NCBI GenBank assembly: GCA_009779895.1
Contig: WRBB01000010.1
Coordinates: 18,817-82,816 of the forward strand
Direction: 5' to 3'
DNA from: Lachnospiraceae bacterium
GTDB taxonomy: Bacteria; Bacillota; Clostridia; Lachnospirales; Lachnospiraceae
Length of the DNA: 64,000 bases
Both the position numbers and the translations under genes were made by a program. This document shows positions 1-9,106 of the stretch, piece after piece (within the stretch, counting starts at the first letter, position 1; the number at the start of each line of letters is the position of its first letter). The notes beneath the pieces are model-generated. The model saw only the letters and a program-made list of their open reading frames with translations. It made no database searches and was not told the origin of the DNA.

Positions 1-1554
1 TAATCCACGCACTGGAATATCCAAGCGAATGAGATCCCCCTTTTCAACTAAGGCAATGGGACCACCCACTGCTGCTTCCGGAGAAATATGTCCAATGGCC
101 GGTCCTCGTGTTGCGCCGGAAAAACGTCCGTCTGTCAGCAAAGCAATGCTTTTGCTTAAATTTGCATCACTGGAAATGGCTTCTGTTGTGTAAAACATTT
201 CCGGCATACCGGAGCCTTTTGGCCCCTCATAACGAATGATAACAGCATCTCCGGGTTTTACTTTTTTTGACAACACGGCCTCCAAAGCATCTTCTTCGCA
301 ATCAAAAGGATAGGCGATAAGCGTAACTTGGAACATTTCTTTTGGCACCGCGGCGTGCTTCACGACAGCACCGTCAGGTGCCAAGTTTCCTCGTAAGACA
401 GCAATAGCTCCCTCTTTTCCAAGGGGTTGGTTATAAGGACGCAAAATATCTTCTTTTTGCAAATTCCAATGGGATAAATGGGCGTAGCACTTTTTATAGT
501 AATCGCTCTGTTTTAAAGCTTCTAAGTTTTCCCCCAACGTTTTCCCGGTGATTGTGTTCACATCTAAATGGAGGAGATGCTTTATTTCTTCCATTACCCC
601 CGGTACTCCACCTGCATAATGGAAAAATTGAGCAGGCCATTTACCGGTTGGGCGAATATCCAACAGATAATGAGTTTGGGCATGGATTCGATCAAAGGTA
701 TCTCCATCAACTTCCAGATTTAACTCTTTGGCCATGGCCGGGAGATGCAACAAGGAGTTGCTGGAACCGGAAATCGCAGCATGCACCATAATGGCATTTT
801 CAAAGGATTTTATGGTCACGATATCATCTACGCTTTGATTTTCCTTTGCCATTTCCACCACCCGTTTGCCTGCTTGATATGCCGCAGCCAACAATGCCTC
901 GCCGGTCGCCGGTAACAGTGCCGTTCCGGGCAGCATCAAGCCCAAAGCTTCGGCCATGATTTGCATGGTTGCAGCTGTGCCCATAAAAGAGCATGCTCCT
1001 TGGGTCGGGCAGGCATTGTGTTTGTAATAAGTCAATTGTTCTTCGCTGATTTCTCCCCGTTTTTGCATGGCAGAGTACATTCCGATTTGTTCTAAGGTCA
1101 ATAAATCAGGCCCGGCATTCATGACACCACCGGTCACAAATATGGCCGGCATGTTCAGGCGAGCAGCTCCCATCAAGGTACCGGGAACAGATTTGTCACA
1201 GCTTGCAATATAAACACCGGCATCAAAGCCATTGGCACCACCATGAATTTCAATCATGTTCGCAATCATTTCCCGGCTAACCAAGGAATAGTTGATACCA
1301 TCATGACCTTGTGCAATGCCATCACACATATCGGTGGTAAAAAACCGCGCACCTTTTCCGCCGGCATCCTGAATGCCGTCCATCACCTTTGCAACAAGCT
1401 TGTCTAAATGAGCACTGCCCGGATGGCTGTCACCAAAGGTACTTTCCACAAGAATTTGTGGTTTTTCCAAATCAGCCAAAGTCCAACCCATACCTAACTT
1501 GAGCGGATCCATTTCCGGCGCAAGCACTCGTATTTTTTGACTATTATATTTCAT
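1..1554 (-). CDS. IlvD/Edd family dehydratase (partial, C-terminus beyond window)
   Basis: The reading frame is open from an ATG at 1554 (ribosome site AAAGGAGCG) to the window edge, 518 codons, so the C-terminus is missing. Family members dehydrate dihydroxy acids or sugar acids with an Fe-S cluster. Visible motifs are MCDGIAQGHDG, SCDKSVPGTLMGAARL and ACPTQGACSFMGTA, which supply the three expected cluster cysteines. True dihydroxy-acid dehydratases usually read CPGCGSC(S/A)GMFTANTM at the third motif, so this copy looks more like the sugar-acid branch, though the substrate is not settled. It follows the GH1 gene by 50 bp on the same strand and is probably the distal gene of the first sugar operon. 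That position argues for sugar-acid catabolism rather than branched-chain amino acid synthesis (inference). Confidence 0.85.
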   Translation of the reverse strand, partial: MKYNSQKIRVLAPEMDPLKLGMGWTLADLEKPQILVESTFGDSHPGSAHLDKLVAKVMDGIQDAGGKGARFFTTDMCDGIAQGHDGINYSLVSREMIANMIEIHGGANGFDAGVYIASCDKSVPGTLMGAARLNMPAIFVTGGVMNAGPDLLTLEQIGMYSAMQKRGEISEEQLTYYKHNACPTQGACSFMGTAATMQIMAEALGLMLPGTALLPATGEALLAAAYQAGKRVVEMAKENQSVDDIVTIKSFENAIMVHAAISGSSNSLLHLPAMAKELNLEVDGDTFDRIHAQTHYLLDIRPTGKWPAQFFHYAGGVPGVMEEIKHLLHLDVNTITGKTLGENLEALKQSDYYKKCYAHLSHWNLQKEDILRPYNQPLGKEGAIAVLRGNLAPDGAVVKHAAVPKEMFQVTLIAYPFDCEEDALEAVLSKKVKPGDAVIIRYEGPKGSGMPEMFYTTEAISSDANLSKSIALLTDGRFSGATRGPAIGHISPEAAVGGPIALVEKGDLIRLDIPVRGL

Positions 1555-1604
1555 AAACGCTCCTTTTTTTGTGCTCATTTTGTACATGCATAGAAAAGCA
1601 GAAA

Positions 1605-2951
1605 TCAAATGGCATTTTCTTTGATTAGATTTGCATACCAAAAACCGCTATCCTTTACAAATCTTTCTTGGGTATTAAAATCAACATAAACAATACCAAA
1701 ACGACTGGAATAACCAAAAGCCCATTCAAAATTATCATACAAAGACCATTGAAAATACCCTTTGACATTAACACCTTGGGCGATGGCATCATGCATTGCA
1801 AGTAAATGGCGGTGGAGATAATCAATTCTGATACCATCACCAACGGTTTTATTTAAGGACAGGGTATCCGGTTGAGAGGTACCATTTTCGGTAATGTAAA
1901 TGGTATCAATACCATATTCATTCTTTAAGCGTAAAAGCATTTTGGTAAGGCCTTGTTCCGTAACCGGCCACCCCCGATCATTGACCGGTGCAAAGGGCGG
2001 ATTTTTAAGGGAAAAGCCCAATGGCCATACAGTTTCATCGGCGGTTACCCAAAAATCATTATAATAGTTAAGCCCCATAAAGTCTAGTTTTTGGCTCATT
2101 AAACGTAGGTGTTCTTCTTGAAACTCCGGTAATACAACACCTTTTTCCCGATAAAGTGTTATCATATCTTGCGGATATGTACCTTTGATAATCGGATCCA
2201 AGAACCAACGATTGATATAACCGTCAGCATATTCCGTTGCTTTAATGTCCTCTTCCTTGTTTGTGAAAGGCAAACGAGGCATTAAGTTCAAGGCAATTCC
2301 AATTTCGCCAATCATATTTTCGTTTCTAAAATATTCAACCACCAAGCCGTGTCCTACATATAGATTGTAAGCCACAGAAAGGGCAGTGGAAAAATCCTTT
2401 ATTCCCGGGGCTTGGCGACCCTCATAATTGCCTAAAAAAGCAGCACAATAAGGCTCATTTAAAGTCATCCATTTTGTGACTTTGTCACCCAGTTCCTGAA
2501 AAATAAGTTTTGCATAATCCAAAAAATATGTCGGCATGTTGGGATTGGCCCAACCACCGAGATCTTGTAATGCTTGGGGTAAATCCCAATGGTATAGTGT
2601 TACAAAAGGTTCAATGCCATGTTCCAACAATTCATGAACCAGGTTTTTGTAGAATTGAAGCCCCATTTGATTGACTTCGCCTGTTCCTTTGGGAAAGACA
2701 CGCGACCAGGAGATAGAAAATCGATAGGATTTGATACCTAGGCTTTTCATCAGGGCAACATCTTCCGGATAGCGGTGGTAATGGTCGCAAGCTATTTTGC
2801 CATCATCTCCATTTAAAATGCGGCCCGGAATGGTGCAAAACCGGTCCCAGATGGATTCGCCTCGTCCGTCGGTATCGTAAGCGCCCTCTATTTGGTAAGA
2901 GGCTGTTGCAACGCCCCATGCAAAATCGGGGGGAAATACTTTTTTTTCCAT
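1605..2951 (-). CDS. GH1 family 6-phospho-/beta-glucosidase
   Basis: A 448-residue protein of normal family-1 length with no signal peptide, so cytoplasmic. The N-terminal signature FAWGVATASYQIEGA (about residues 10-24) is typical of GH1. The acid/base glutamate is E166 in TLNEP and the nucleophile is E355 in YITENG. It would release glucose from imported beta-glucosides. Its partner is a CUT1 ABC importer, which delivers unphosphorylated sugar rather than PTS products, so a plain beta-glucosidase is more likely than a 6-phospho enzyme (inference). It lies 33 bp after the second permease and 50 bp before the IlvD/Edd gene, all minus strand. The ribosome site is AAAGGAG before the ATG. Confidence 0.93.
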   Translation of the reverse strand: MEKKVFPPDFAWGVATASYQIEGAYDTDGRGESIWDRFCTIPGRILNGDDGKIACDHYHRYPEDVALMKSLGIKSYRFSISWSRVFPKGTGEVNQMGLQFYKNLVHELLEHGIEPFVTLYHWDLPQALQDLGGWANPNMPTYFLDYAKLIFQELGDKVTKWMTLNEPYCAAFLGNYEGRQAPGIKDFSTALSVAYNLYVGHGLVVEYFRNENMIGEIGIALNLMPRLPFTNKEEDIKATEYADGYINRWFLDPIIKGTYPQDMITLYREKGVVLPEFQEEHLRLMSQKLDFMGLNYYNDFWVTADETVWPLGFSLKNPPFAPVNDRGWPVTEQGLTKMLLRLKNEYGIDTIYITENGTSQPDTLSLNKTVGDGIRIDYLHRHLLAMHDAIAQGVNVKGYFQWSLYDNFEWAFGYSSRFGIVYVDFNTQERFVKDSGFWYANLIKENAI

Positions 2952-2984
2952 TTGTGTGATAACTCCTTTCGTAAATAAGTTGTT

Positions 2985-3833
2985 TTAACCTTTCAGGCCG
3001 GTTGTTGCGATTCCATCAACAAAATATTTCTGGCAAACAAAGAATAATATGACTAAGGGCAATACCACCAAAAAGGACATTGCCATAACGCTACCCCAAT
3101 TTACCACAGACTCTGCATCTAGAGATAAGCGTAGAGCCATGGTGGCAGTAAAGCGAGAAACACTGTGAATGAAAATCAACGAGTTGAAATAATCATTGTA
3201 GGTCCATAAAAACTGAAATAAACCGGCGGAAAACAAAGCTGGTTTTAAAATAGGCAATAAAATCAAAGTTAAGGTTTTAAAAGTGCCGCAACCATCAATA
3301 TAAGCCGATTCATCTAAATCCGTAGGAATCCCTCTCATAAATTGAACCAACATATAGACAAAAAAGGGATAGCAGGCCAATATAGACATCAGGTAAAAAG
3401 CACCATAACCGTCTAAAACACCCAAAGAATTAAAAATGGTATAACGGGGAATGATTACAATGGCATTTGGAAGCATCAAAGTGGATAGTAAAATCGCAAA
3501 AGCTAATTTCTTACCCCGAAAATGAAAGCGGGCAAAACCGTAAGCCACCAAAGTGCTGGAAAGTACTGTAAAAATGGTGGTTGGTACGACCATAACAAAG
3601 GAATTTCGAAAGAAAGTAGCATACGTAAGCCCGCCTGCGGATGTCCAACCATGAATAAAAGGTTCTAGGCTAAACATTTGGGGTAATAAAGCGACACTTC
3701 CAAAGATTTCCTCGTTGGTTTTAAAGCTGGAAAAGAACATCCATATCAAAGGATAGATCATAAATAGACCAATGATAATAAGGACGATATACATAATGAT
3801 TTCTTTTGTTGTTTTTTTTGCTTTTCGTGACAT
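2985..3833 (-). CDS. CUT1 sugar ABC transporter permease (MalG/AraQ type)
   Basis: A 282-residue inner-membrane permease with six apparent hydrophobic segments. The cytoplasmic EAA loop reads DESAYIDGCG, followed by LILLPILKPAL, which is where the ATPase docks. I start it at ATG 3833 (MSRKAKK), which has AGGAAA just upstream; a longer frame to 3935 would overlap the preceding permease by 88 bp and adds a sequence unlike any permease N-terminus. It pairs with the permease ending 15 bp upstream and the binding protein at 4818. No ATPase gene is present in this operon, so a shared MsmK-type ATPase must serve it. Confidence 0.93.
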   Translation of the reverse strand: MSRKAKKTTKEIIMYIVLIIIGLFMIYPLIWMFFSSFKTNEEIFGSVALLPQMFSLEPFIHGWTSAGGLTYATFFRNSFVMVVPTTIFTVLSSTLVAYGFARFHFRGKKLAFAILLSTLMLPNAIVIIPRYTIFNSLGVLDGYGAFYLMSILACYPFFVYMLVQFMRGIPTDLDESAYIDGCGTFKTLTLILLPILKPALFSAGLFQFLWTYNDYFNSLIFIHSVSRFTATMALRLSLDAESVVNWGSVMAMSFLVVLPLVILFFVCQKYFVDGIATTGLKG

Positions 3834-3847
3834 TATTTTTTCCTTTC

Positions 3848-4741
3848 TTATGCTTTGTCGCCATAATGAACCCAGAAACGTGATGTTCCAAACATGATTA
3901 AAGTAAAACCTAAAACCAATATAAAGATAACCCACGAAGTTGCGCTGGCGTAGCCCATTCTAAAGAAATTGAATCCGTCATTAAAAAGCTTTAAGCCAAG
4001 CATATAGGTTGACCGAACCGGGCCACCATTGGTGATGATAAAGGCGGAGGTGAAATTCTGTAAAGCTACAATTGTTTGCATAATAATGGTAAAGAAAATA
4101 ATGGGTGATATCTGTGGTATTGTAATTTTGAAAAATTGGGCAATTTTGCTGGCACCGTCGATGTCTGCGGCCTCATATAAAGATTGCGGCACTTGCTTTA
4201 AGGCGGCGAGATACATAACCATGGAAGAGCCAAACTGCCAGACTTCCAAAGAGCTTAAAGTAGGTAAAGCAAATCTTGGGTCACCAAAAAAAGAAATGGT
4301 GCCAATGCCAAACATGCTGATAACGCTGTTGACCAAACCTTGATCCATAAAAATCACACGCCATAAAATAGCAACAGCCACACTGCCGCCAAACAGGGAG
4401 GGTAAATAATAGATGGTTCTTAAAATCCCGATTCCTTTTCGGCCCTTGTTTAACAAGATGGCGATTAAAAGCGACATGATGATTTTGGCAGGAACCGTAT
4501 ATACCGTATAGAGAATGGTTGCACGTAAAGATTGGAAAAACTCAACGTCTCTGGTAAATAACTGGATATAATTTTGTAAGCCAATAAAATTTATGTCCCG
4601 GGAAACCGGATTGTAGTCGGTTAAAGAGTAATAAAAGGATGTGAGAAAAGGAAATATTTGAAGCAATAACATCCCAATAATCCACGGGGATAAATAAAGA
4701 AAGGCTTTATTATCTCGTTTGCTGTATTTTCGTTTTTTCAT
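3848..4741 (-). CDS. CUT1 sugar ABC transporter permease (MalF/UgpA type)
   Basis: A 297-residue membrane protein. The N-terminus KKRKYSKRDNKAFLYLSP followed by a hydrophobic segment is the usual start for the MalF/UgpA partner. The EAA loop EAADIDGASKIAQFFKITIPQ lies near residue 190-210. It forms the membrane channel with the next gene. It is separated from the binding-protein gene by 76 bp holding a stem-loop (4764-4801), which fits the usual arrangement in which the binding protein is made in excess over the permeases. Substrate is not readable from the permease alone; the GH1 neighbour suggests a beta-glucoside. Confidence 0.93.
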   Translation of the reverse strand: MKKRKYSKRDNKAFLYLSPWIIGMLLLQIFPFLTSFYYSLTDYNPVSRDINFIGLQNYIQLFTRDVEFFQSLRATILYTVYTVPAKIIMSLLIAILLNKGRKGIGILRTIYYLPSLFGGSVAVAILWRVIFMDQGLVNSVISMFGIGTISFFGDPRFALPTLSSLEVWQFGSSMVMYLAALKQVPQSLYEAADIDGASKIAQFFKITIPQISPIIFFTIIMQTIVALQNFTSAFIITNGGPVRSTYMLGLKLFNDGFNFFRMGYASATSWVIFILVLGFTLIMFGTSRFWVHYGDKA

Positions 4742-4763
4742 CCTGCAAATCCTTTCTATAAAA

Positions 4764-4801
4764 TGTAGTACCGGAAATAGGAAAGATGTTCCGGCACTAC
4801 A
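4764..4801 (-). terminator. Stem-loop between binding-protein and permease genes
   Basis: The arms TGTAGTaCCGGAA and TTCCGGcACTACA pair over 13 positions around a 12-nt loop. On the minus strand the stem is followed by TTTTATAG, a weak U-run. It sits just after the stop of the binding-protein gene and before the first permease. Most likely it is a partial terminator or an mRNA 3'-end stabiliser that lowers permease output relative to the binding protein. The second operon has the same arrangement at 18490. Confidence 0.7.
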
Positions 4802-4817
4802 GATGAATCAGAAAAAT

Positions 4818-6185
4818 TTAATTACTATTTGCAGCGATAAAATCTTCGATTTGTTGAACAGTTCTGGCTGCTGCATCAGCAGGTGTAAGTGTTCCAAAGG
4901 CAATGTCTTCAAAAGCGGATTCTAAGATAGCCCGGACTTCTGCTGAGGTGGTAGGACCGCCATCTGAAAAACCATTATAAGATAAACTGATTTCAACACT
5001 CTCCATCATCAGAGGATCTAGCAAGCCTTCTCCCTCTATGATTTCTTGCGCAAAGGCGGTTGGTGGAATGGATCTTACAAGTCCCAAGGTTCTGACGGAC
5101 TCTGCATTGTTGAAGAAGAAGTTCAAAAACTTAGCTGCTTCTTCCGGATGTTCTGAGTAATAATAAATACCGATGAATTGTGGTGGCTCTGTGACCCAAC
5201 CATCATTGGCACGATCCGGTAACAAGGGCAATCGGCCATTGGCAAAGGTAACATCCGGAGCTGCCGCAGTAAATACTTCGATGGAAGAAGAGTATCCCAT
5301 TGCTGCTACATAACGTCCTGCAACCCAATTGGGGTCTTGTTGCAGCTGTTCACCAAAAGGTGCCAAGTAAGAAGCTGGTGCAGCTACTTCTTCTTCATAT
5401 AGACGTCGAATAAAGTCAAAAATTTCTTCGAATTGAGCTTCCGTTAAAGTCAGGTTAAAATCTCTATCCACAATGGCTTCGCCGGTCATTTGGCGTGCCA
5501 TGGCTCTGATAATAAAAGCATAAGCAAGTGGCGTGGATGCAGATAGCAAGTAAGCTTCCGGATCATATTCTCTCACCAAACGTCCCCATTCAAACCAATC
5601 TTCCCACTCGTGGGGTTCTGTAATAGGAACACCGGCAGCATCTGCCAAATCTTGATTTACAATAAGTGCGGAACCGCCCATGCCGGTTGGAATGGCCCAA
5701 TAAGAATCTGTTCCGAACTTAGCAATTTCTAAAAAGCTTTCGTCAAAATTGGAAAAATCAAAATCGGTCTCACTTAGATTTTTCAAAACACCTTGTCGTT
5801 GATATTCAGAACCAAGACCTGTTTCGACTTGGATGATGTCCGGTGCGGTTCTGGAAGCGAACTGGGTGGTCAAACGAGCGGCATATCCGTCGATAGAACT
5901 AAATTCCGGTGTGATTGTGATGTTAGGATGTTCCGCTTCAAAGGCTTCAATCACCGCCAATGTTGCTTCGTGTCTGCTTTCGCCGCCCCACCAGGAAAAT
6001 CTTAGGTTGATTTGCTCTCCATTGGTGGTATCAGCAGGTTCTTCTTGATCGGTAGAATCCGCCTCCTCGGTTGTGGTATCGTTGGTCGTAGTTGTTTCAG
6101 TTGCAGCACCGTTGCCACAGCCAGCAAACAAGCCCCCCAATAGAACGGCCGCAAGGCCAAGTGCCAATAAATTTTTCTTTCTCAT
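4818..6185 (-). CDS. Sugar ABC transporter substrate-binding lipoprotein (family 1)
   Basis: A 455-residue extracellular binding protein. Residues 1-22 are a lipoprotein signal (MRKKN, hydrophobic stretch, LFAGC), with C23 as the lipidation site. A Thr/Glu/Asp-rich linker follows to about residue 55. The body (LRFSWWGGESRHEATLAVIE onward) is the SBP_bac_1 fold for oligosaccharides. It is the first gene of operon 1. Upstream are an extended -10 (6214-6222, minus) and a 60-bp conserved element (6252-6311), so expression is probably activator dependent. The ribosome site is AGGAGGAAG. Ligand not determined; the downstream GH1 enzyme suggests a short beta-glucan or beta-glucoside. Confidence 0.93.
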   Translation of the reverse strand: MRKKNLLALGLAAVLLGGLFAGCGNGAATETTTTNDTTTEEADSTDQEEPADTTNGEQINLRFSWWGGESRHEATLAVIEAFEAEHPNITITPEFSSIDGYAARLTTQFASRTAPDIIQVETGLGSEYQRQGVLKNLSETDFDFSNFDESFLEIAKFGTDSYWAIPTGMGGSALIVNQDLADAAGVPITEPHEWEDWFEWGRLVREYDPEAYLLSASTPLAYAFIIRAMARQMTGEAIVDRDFNLTLTEAQFEEIFDFIRRLYEEEVAAPASYLAPFGEQLQQDPNWVAGRYVAAMGYSSSIEVFTAAAPDVTFANGRLPLLPDRANDGWVTEPPQFIGIYYYSEHPEEAAKFLNFFFNNAESVRTLGLVRSIPPTAFAQEIIEGEGLLDPLMMESVEISLSYNGFSDGGPTTSAEVRAILESAFEDIAFGTLTPADAAARTVQQIEDFIAANSN

Positions 6186-6213
6186 GTTTCTTCCTCCTGT
6201 ATTATTTTTTTAA

Positions 6214-6242
6214 ATCATAGCACTGAGAACAAAAAATAAACA
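6214..6242 (-). promoter_or_regulatory. Predicted promoter of operon 1, weak -35, extended -10
   Basis: Read on the minus strand: -35 TGTTTA (6237-6242), 17-bp spacer, TGC then -10 TATGAT (6219-6214). The -35 is poor, as expected for an activator-dependent promoter. The same hexamers, spacing and distance from the conserved element are found upstream of the gene at 20184. Confidence 0.65.
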
Positions 6243-6251
6243 GAGCTTTAA

Positions 6252-6311
6252 AATCGGATTAATACTCAAAAATTATTCATTTTTAGCCCATAAGTATCAT
6301 AAGGTTTGATT
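6252..6311 (-). promoter_or_regulatory. Conserved 60-bp regulatory element, copy A
   Basis: Read on the minus strand the copy starts AATCAAACC, contains TTATGATAC (6302-6294) and TTTTGAGTA (6271-6263), and ends ATCCGATT. The two nonamers are 31 bp apart, three helical turns. The element ends 32 bp before the -10 of the binding-protein promoter. Copies B (8951-9011) and C (20034-20093) share the same layout. Inference: binding site of the nearby AraC-type response regulator. Confidence 0.75.
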
Positions 6312-6316
6312 TATTC

Positions 6317-8107
6317 TCATTTTTTATTTTTGTTGTTTGTTTTTGGCAAACGAAAGGATACTGCGGTACCAAGGTTTTTTTTACTATGGATTTGTAAGGC
6401 ACTTTCTTCTCCATAATGTAAAAGCAAACGATGGTTTACATTTCTTAAGCCAATGTTATCCATACCTTTGGAATATATTTTTTGATTCAGCTTTGTTAAT
6501 TCTTGTTGTGTCATGCCAACCCCATTGTCAATGATAGCAAAGGAGATTTGATCTTCCCGATCATATATTTTTAGCTTAATGATGATTCTTTCTTTTCCCC
6601 CATCTTTTCTTTTGCCGTGCTCAAGGCAGTTTTCCACAATGGGTTGTAGCAGTAGGCGAAACACTTCAAAGTCCAAGACATTTTCATCGACTTCAAAGTA
6701 GGTAATGATAAAATCCCCAAAACGAACCTTTAGGATTTCCAGATAAGCTTTTAGGTATTCCAGTTCTTCTCGTAAATTGACTTTTGTTGTCGGATCCGTT
6801 AAGGCATATTTTACGACCTTAGATAGTTGCATTGTCATTTTATGTAAGGGACTTAGCTTGCCGAGATTTTTAATGATTTCAAAGTCCATGATTTGTAAGG
6901 TATTAAAAATAAAGTGCGGATTGATTTGAAGCTGTAAGGCGGCTTTTTCCGATAGTTCATATTGATATTGACGTTCCATCAAATTCATTTTCATTTGATT
7001 ATTGCGTAAGTGTAAATAAATCATATTGTTCAAAATGATACCAAATTCATCCTTTACATCACTAACCTGATAGGTGATTTCTTCACCTTTTTCCGCCTCA
7101 GAAAAAACATTGATACATTCTTGAATAAAAAAGAACGATCTTCGTGTGTACAAATAAGCGATGGAAAATACAATCATAATATCGAGAAAAAGAATCGCCA
7201 GAACCAAAAGCAAATAATAACGAAGCTCATGAATCAAATAGGAAAAGGGAATTGCCGAAACATTATAGATATTAAGTTGTTCGGAATATTGGGCATTTAA
7301 AAAAAAGAGATGATTGTCTATACGCCACCAGTTGCCATCCAATGTAGCGTAATCGTCTGTTGCCAAAAAGTCGTCAAAAAAGAGAGCAAATGCGCGTTCA
7401 AAAGCGGCATTGTTTTGCTCCGTGGTGATGGAACCTAACATATCTCTGTGGGAACTAAAAAGAAAGAGGTTCTGAAATTCTGTAACCATTGCGTTGCGTA
7501 ATAAATTTTGATACTTATCCAAATCAATGTTAATGACAATCACACCATTCATGTGGGACATTCTTTGAAACAAGGTGATAACCTGTACGGGTTGGTCAAA
7601 AGCATATCGATGGATTTGGCGTTGGCTGGCAAAGCGTATTTCATCATCTGCCATTTGCTGGTAAATGTCCAACCAATCGTTGTCATAATATTGTTCAATG
7701 GTAGGAATTTGACTGGAGGCAGAAGATAAAAAGCGGTCATTGCCATCCAAATATAAATACATGGAATGTATATAGGGATAAGCCAAGTGAAAACTGGAAA
7801 AGAAGTTTTGTGTCATATGAAAGGCAACCACGTCACTTTGCTGCATCGTGTTTGTTGCAAGCATATTTCTCAAAGGCAGCGAAAAGGAAAAGTTACTTGT
7901 CATAACATCGAGATAATAACCTAGGTTATAAACGGTTACTTCCAGGCTGTTGCTAAGATTGTATAATGTTGCTTGCCCGCCCTCTTGAATGCGCCTTAGT
8001 TGAATCGAGATGAAAAAATAACCGACAACAATGAATAGGATTAAGGTTGGAATAATCATATAAAGAAAATAAGTTCTAACACGTTTGAAAAAATATTTTC
8101 TTAGCAT
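6317..8107 (-). CDS. YesM/LytS-type sensor histidine kinase
   Basis: A 596-residue membrane kinase. TM segments lie at about 12-35 and 296-320 and enclose a 260-residue extracellular sensor domain (dCache-like by size and position). HAMP-like linker to about 365. The phospho-acceptor is H398 in NPHFIFNTLQ, the N box is PIVENCLEHG (489-498), and the ATP-binding G box is DNGVGM (527-532). This is the His_kinase/HATPase architecture of the YesM family, which senses extracellular saccharides or their bound carrier. Its ATG overlaps the stop of the response-regulator gene (ATGCTAA), so the two are translationally coupled. It presumably phosphorylates that regulator. Confidence 0.93.
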   Translation of the reverse strand: MLRKYFFKRVRTYFLYMIIPTLILFIVVGYFFISIQLRRIQEGGQATLYNLSNSLEVTVYNLGYYLDVMTSNFSFSLPLRNMLATNTMQQSDVVAFHMTQNFFSSFHLAYPYIHSMYLYLDGNDRFLSSASSQIPTIEQYYDNDWLDIYQQMADDEIRFASQRQIHRYAFDQPVQVITLFQRMSHMNGVIVINIDLDKYQNLLRNAMVTEFQNLFLFSSHRDMLGSITTEQNNAAFERAFALFFDDFLATDDYATLDGNWWRIDNHLFFLNAQYSEQLNIYNVSAIPFSYLIHELRYYLLLVLAILFLDIMIVFSIAYLYTRRSFFFIQECINVFSEAEKGEEITYQVSDVKDEFGIILNNMIYLHLRNNQMKMNLMERQYQYELSEKAALQLQINPHFIFNTLQIMDFEIIKNLGKLSPLHKMTMQLSKVVKYALTDPTTKVNLREELEYLKAYLEILKVRFGDFIITYFEVDENVLDFEVFRLLLQPIVENCLEHGKRKDGGKERIIIKLKIYDREDQISFAIIDNGVGMTQQELTKLNQKIYSKGMDNIGLRNVNHRLLLHYGEESALQIHSKKNLGTAVSFRLPKTNNKNKK

Positions 8108-8847
8108 GTTTCGTCCTCATCTTTTCGGATGCCATTGCGGTAATCCCTAGGGGTTACTTTGTAATAGGACTTAAAGGCTCTGGTAAAATTCTTTGGACTA
8201 TCATAACCCACATAGTAGGCAATTTCATAGCTTTTATGGGTGGGATCATTGAGCATTTCGCCGGCTTGTTGCATTCTGATTTTGGTCAGGCTTTCGCTAA
8301 AGCTAACCCCTTTGTTTTCCTTATATATTTTTGATAAATAATTGGGGCTTAAACCAACCAGTTCAGCGGCTTCAATCAAACTGCCATCTCGGAAATGGTT
8401 GCTTAAATAATCATCTACTTTTTTTAAGATTTTTCCGTAATAGGAGCCATCCGTGTTTCGGTTGATTGAAAATTTTTCATCCAAAAGGGTTTTGATTTTT
8501 TCAAAACAGCTGGAAAGCTTATCATAATTAATCGGTTTTAAAAGATAATCTTGAATTTCAAGTGTAATCGCTTCCCGCATATATTGATAATCACTATAAC
8601 TGCTAAAGATAACAATGATAAGATCCGGATATTTTTTTAATGCCTTTGCCAGTTCTAAACCATTCATGTCCGGCATAGAGATATCGGTCATCACCACATC
8701 AACCGGATGGTTTTCTAAAAAGGCCAAAGCAGCTTTGGCTTTGGTAAATTTACCAACAACTTCAAAGCCAATATTGTTCCAAGGGAAAATTTCTGAGATT
8801 CCCTCTAATATTTTTTTTTCATCATCAACAATTAACAATTGATACAT
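8101..8847 (-). CDS. YesN-type response regulator, receiver plus AraC HTH
   Basis: A 248-residue regulator. The receiver domain (1-120) has the acidic pocket D8-D9, phospho-acceptor D55 in VVMTDISMPDMNG and K104 in LLKP. The C-terminal AraC-type double helix-turn-helix runs from about 145, with the family signature around IAYYVGYDSPKNFTRAFKSY and VTPRDYR. This is a compact YesN with almost no middle domain. It is the first gene of the regulator operon and overlaps its kinase by 7 bp. Its own upstream region holds copy B of the conserved element, which suggests autoregulation. I infer that it binds all three copies (upstream of operon 1, itself and the 20184 operon). Confidence 0.94.
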   Translation of the reverse strand: MYQLLIVDDEKKILEGISEIFPWNNIGFEVVGKFTKAKAALAFLENHPVDVVMTDISMPDMNGLELAKALKKYPDLIIVIFSSYSDYQYMREAITLEIQDYLLKPINYDKLSSCFEKIKTLLDEKFSINRNTDGSYYGKILKKVDDYLSNHFRDGSLIEAAELVGLSPNYLSKIYKENKGVSFSESLTKIRMQQAGEMLNDPTHKSYEIAYYVGYDSPKNFTRAFKSYYKVTPRDYRNGIRKDEDETC

Positions 8848-8886
8848 CTGATATCTCCCTTAAAACATGAAATAAAAATCATTATT

Positions 8887-8915
8887 ATTGTAACAGCTAC
8901 GAGAATTTCTAACAA
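8887..8915 (-). promoter_or_regulatory. Predicted promoter of the 8847 regulator operon
   Basis: Minus strand: -35 TTGTTA (8915-8910), 17-bp spacer, extended TGT, -10 TACAAT (8892-8887). It lies 40 bp before the regulator start codon. Unlike the promoters at copies A and C, the -35 here is fair and the conserved element stands about 35 bp further upstream. Confidence 0.55.
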
Positions 8916-8950
8916 GTATTTATACTTTGTAAAGAATAGGAAATGAGAAC

Positions 8951-9011
8951 AAATCAAACCTTATGATACCTATGGGTTCAAAATGGATATGTTATGAGTA
9001 TTAATTTGATT
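8951..9011. promoter_or_regulatory. Conserved 60-bp regulatory element, copy B
   Basis: On the plus strand: AATCAAACC, then TTATGATAC (8961-8969) and TTATGAGTA (8992-9000), 31 bp apart, ending TTAATTTGATT. It also shows outer dyad symmetry (AATCAAA against TTTGATT), so it could act in either direction. The only gene start nearby is the response regulator at 8847 on the minus strand. Confidence 0.75.
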
Positions 9012-9024
9012 CTAAAAAATAAAA

Positions 9025-9091
9025 TAAGGCTGTCACAAAATGTAAATATACATAATAAAAAAATGCATATTTAACTGTTTGTACAGCCTAA
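9025..9091 (-). terminator. Rho-independent terminator after the GH3 gene
   Basis: The arms AGGCTGTcACAAA (9027-9039) and TTTGTACAGCCT (9078-9089) pair with one bulge, with further AT pairing inside. On the minus strand the stem is followed by TTATTTTATTTTTT. It closes operon 2, 16 bp after the GH3 stop. Confidence 0.8.
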
Positions 9092-9106
9092 ATGTCATGA
9101 ATAAAC

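Noticed and set aside
3834..3935. Longer start for the permease at 2985
   Set aside because: The extension overlaps the upstream permease, lacks a ribosome site and is not permease-like; ATG 3833 has AGGAAA.
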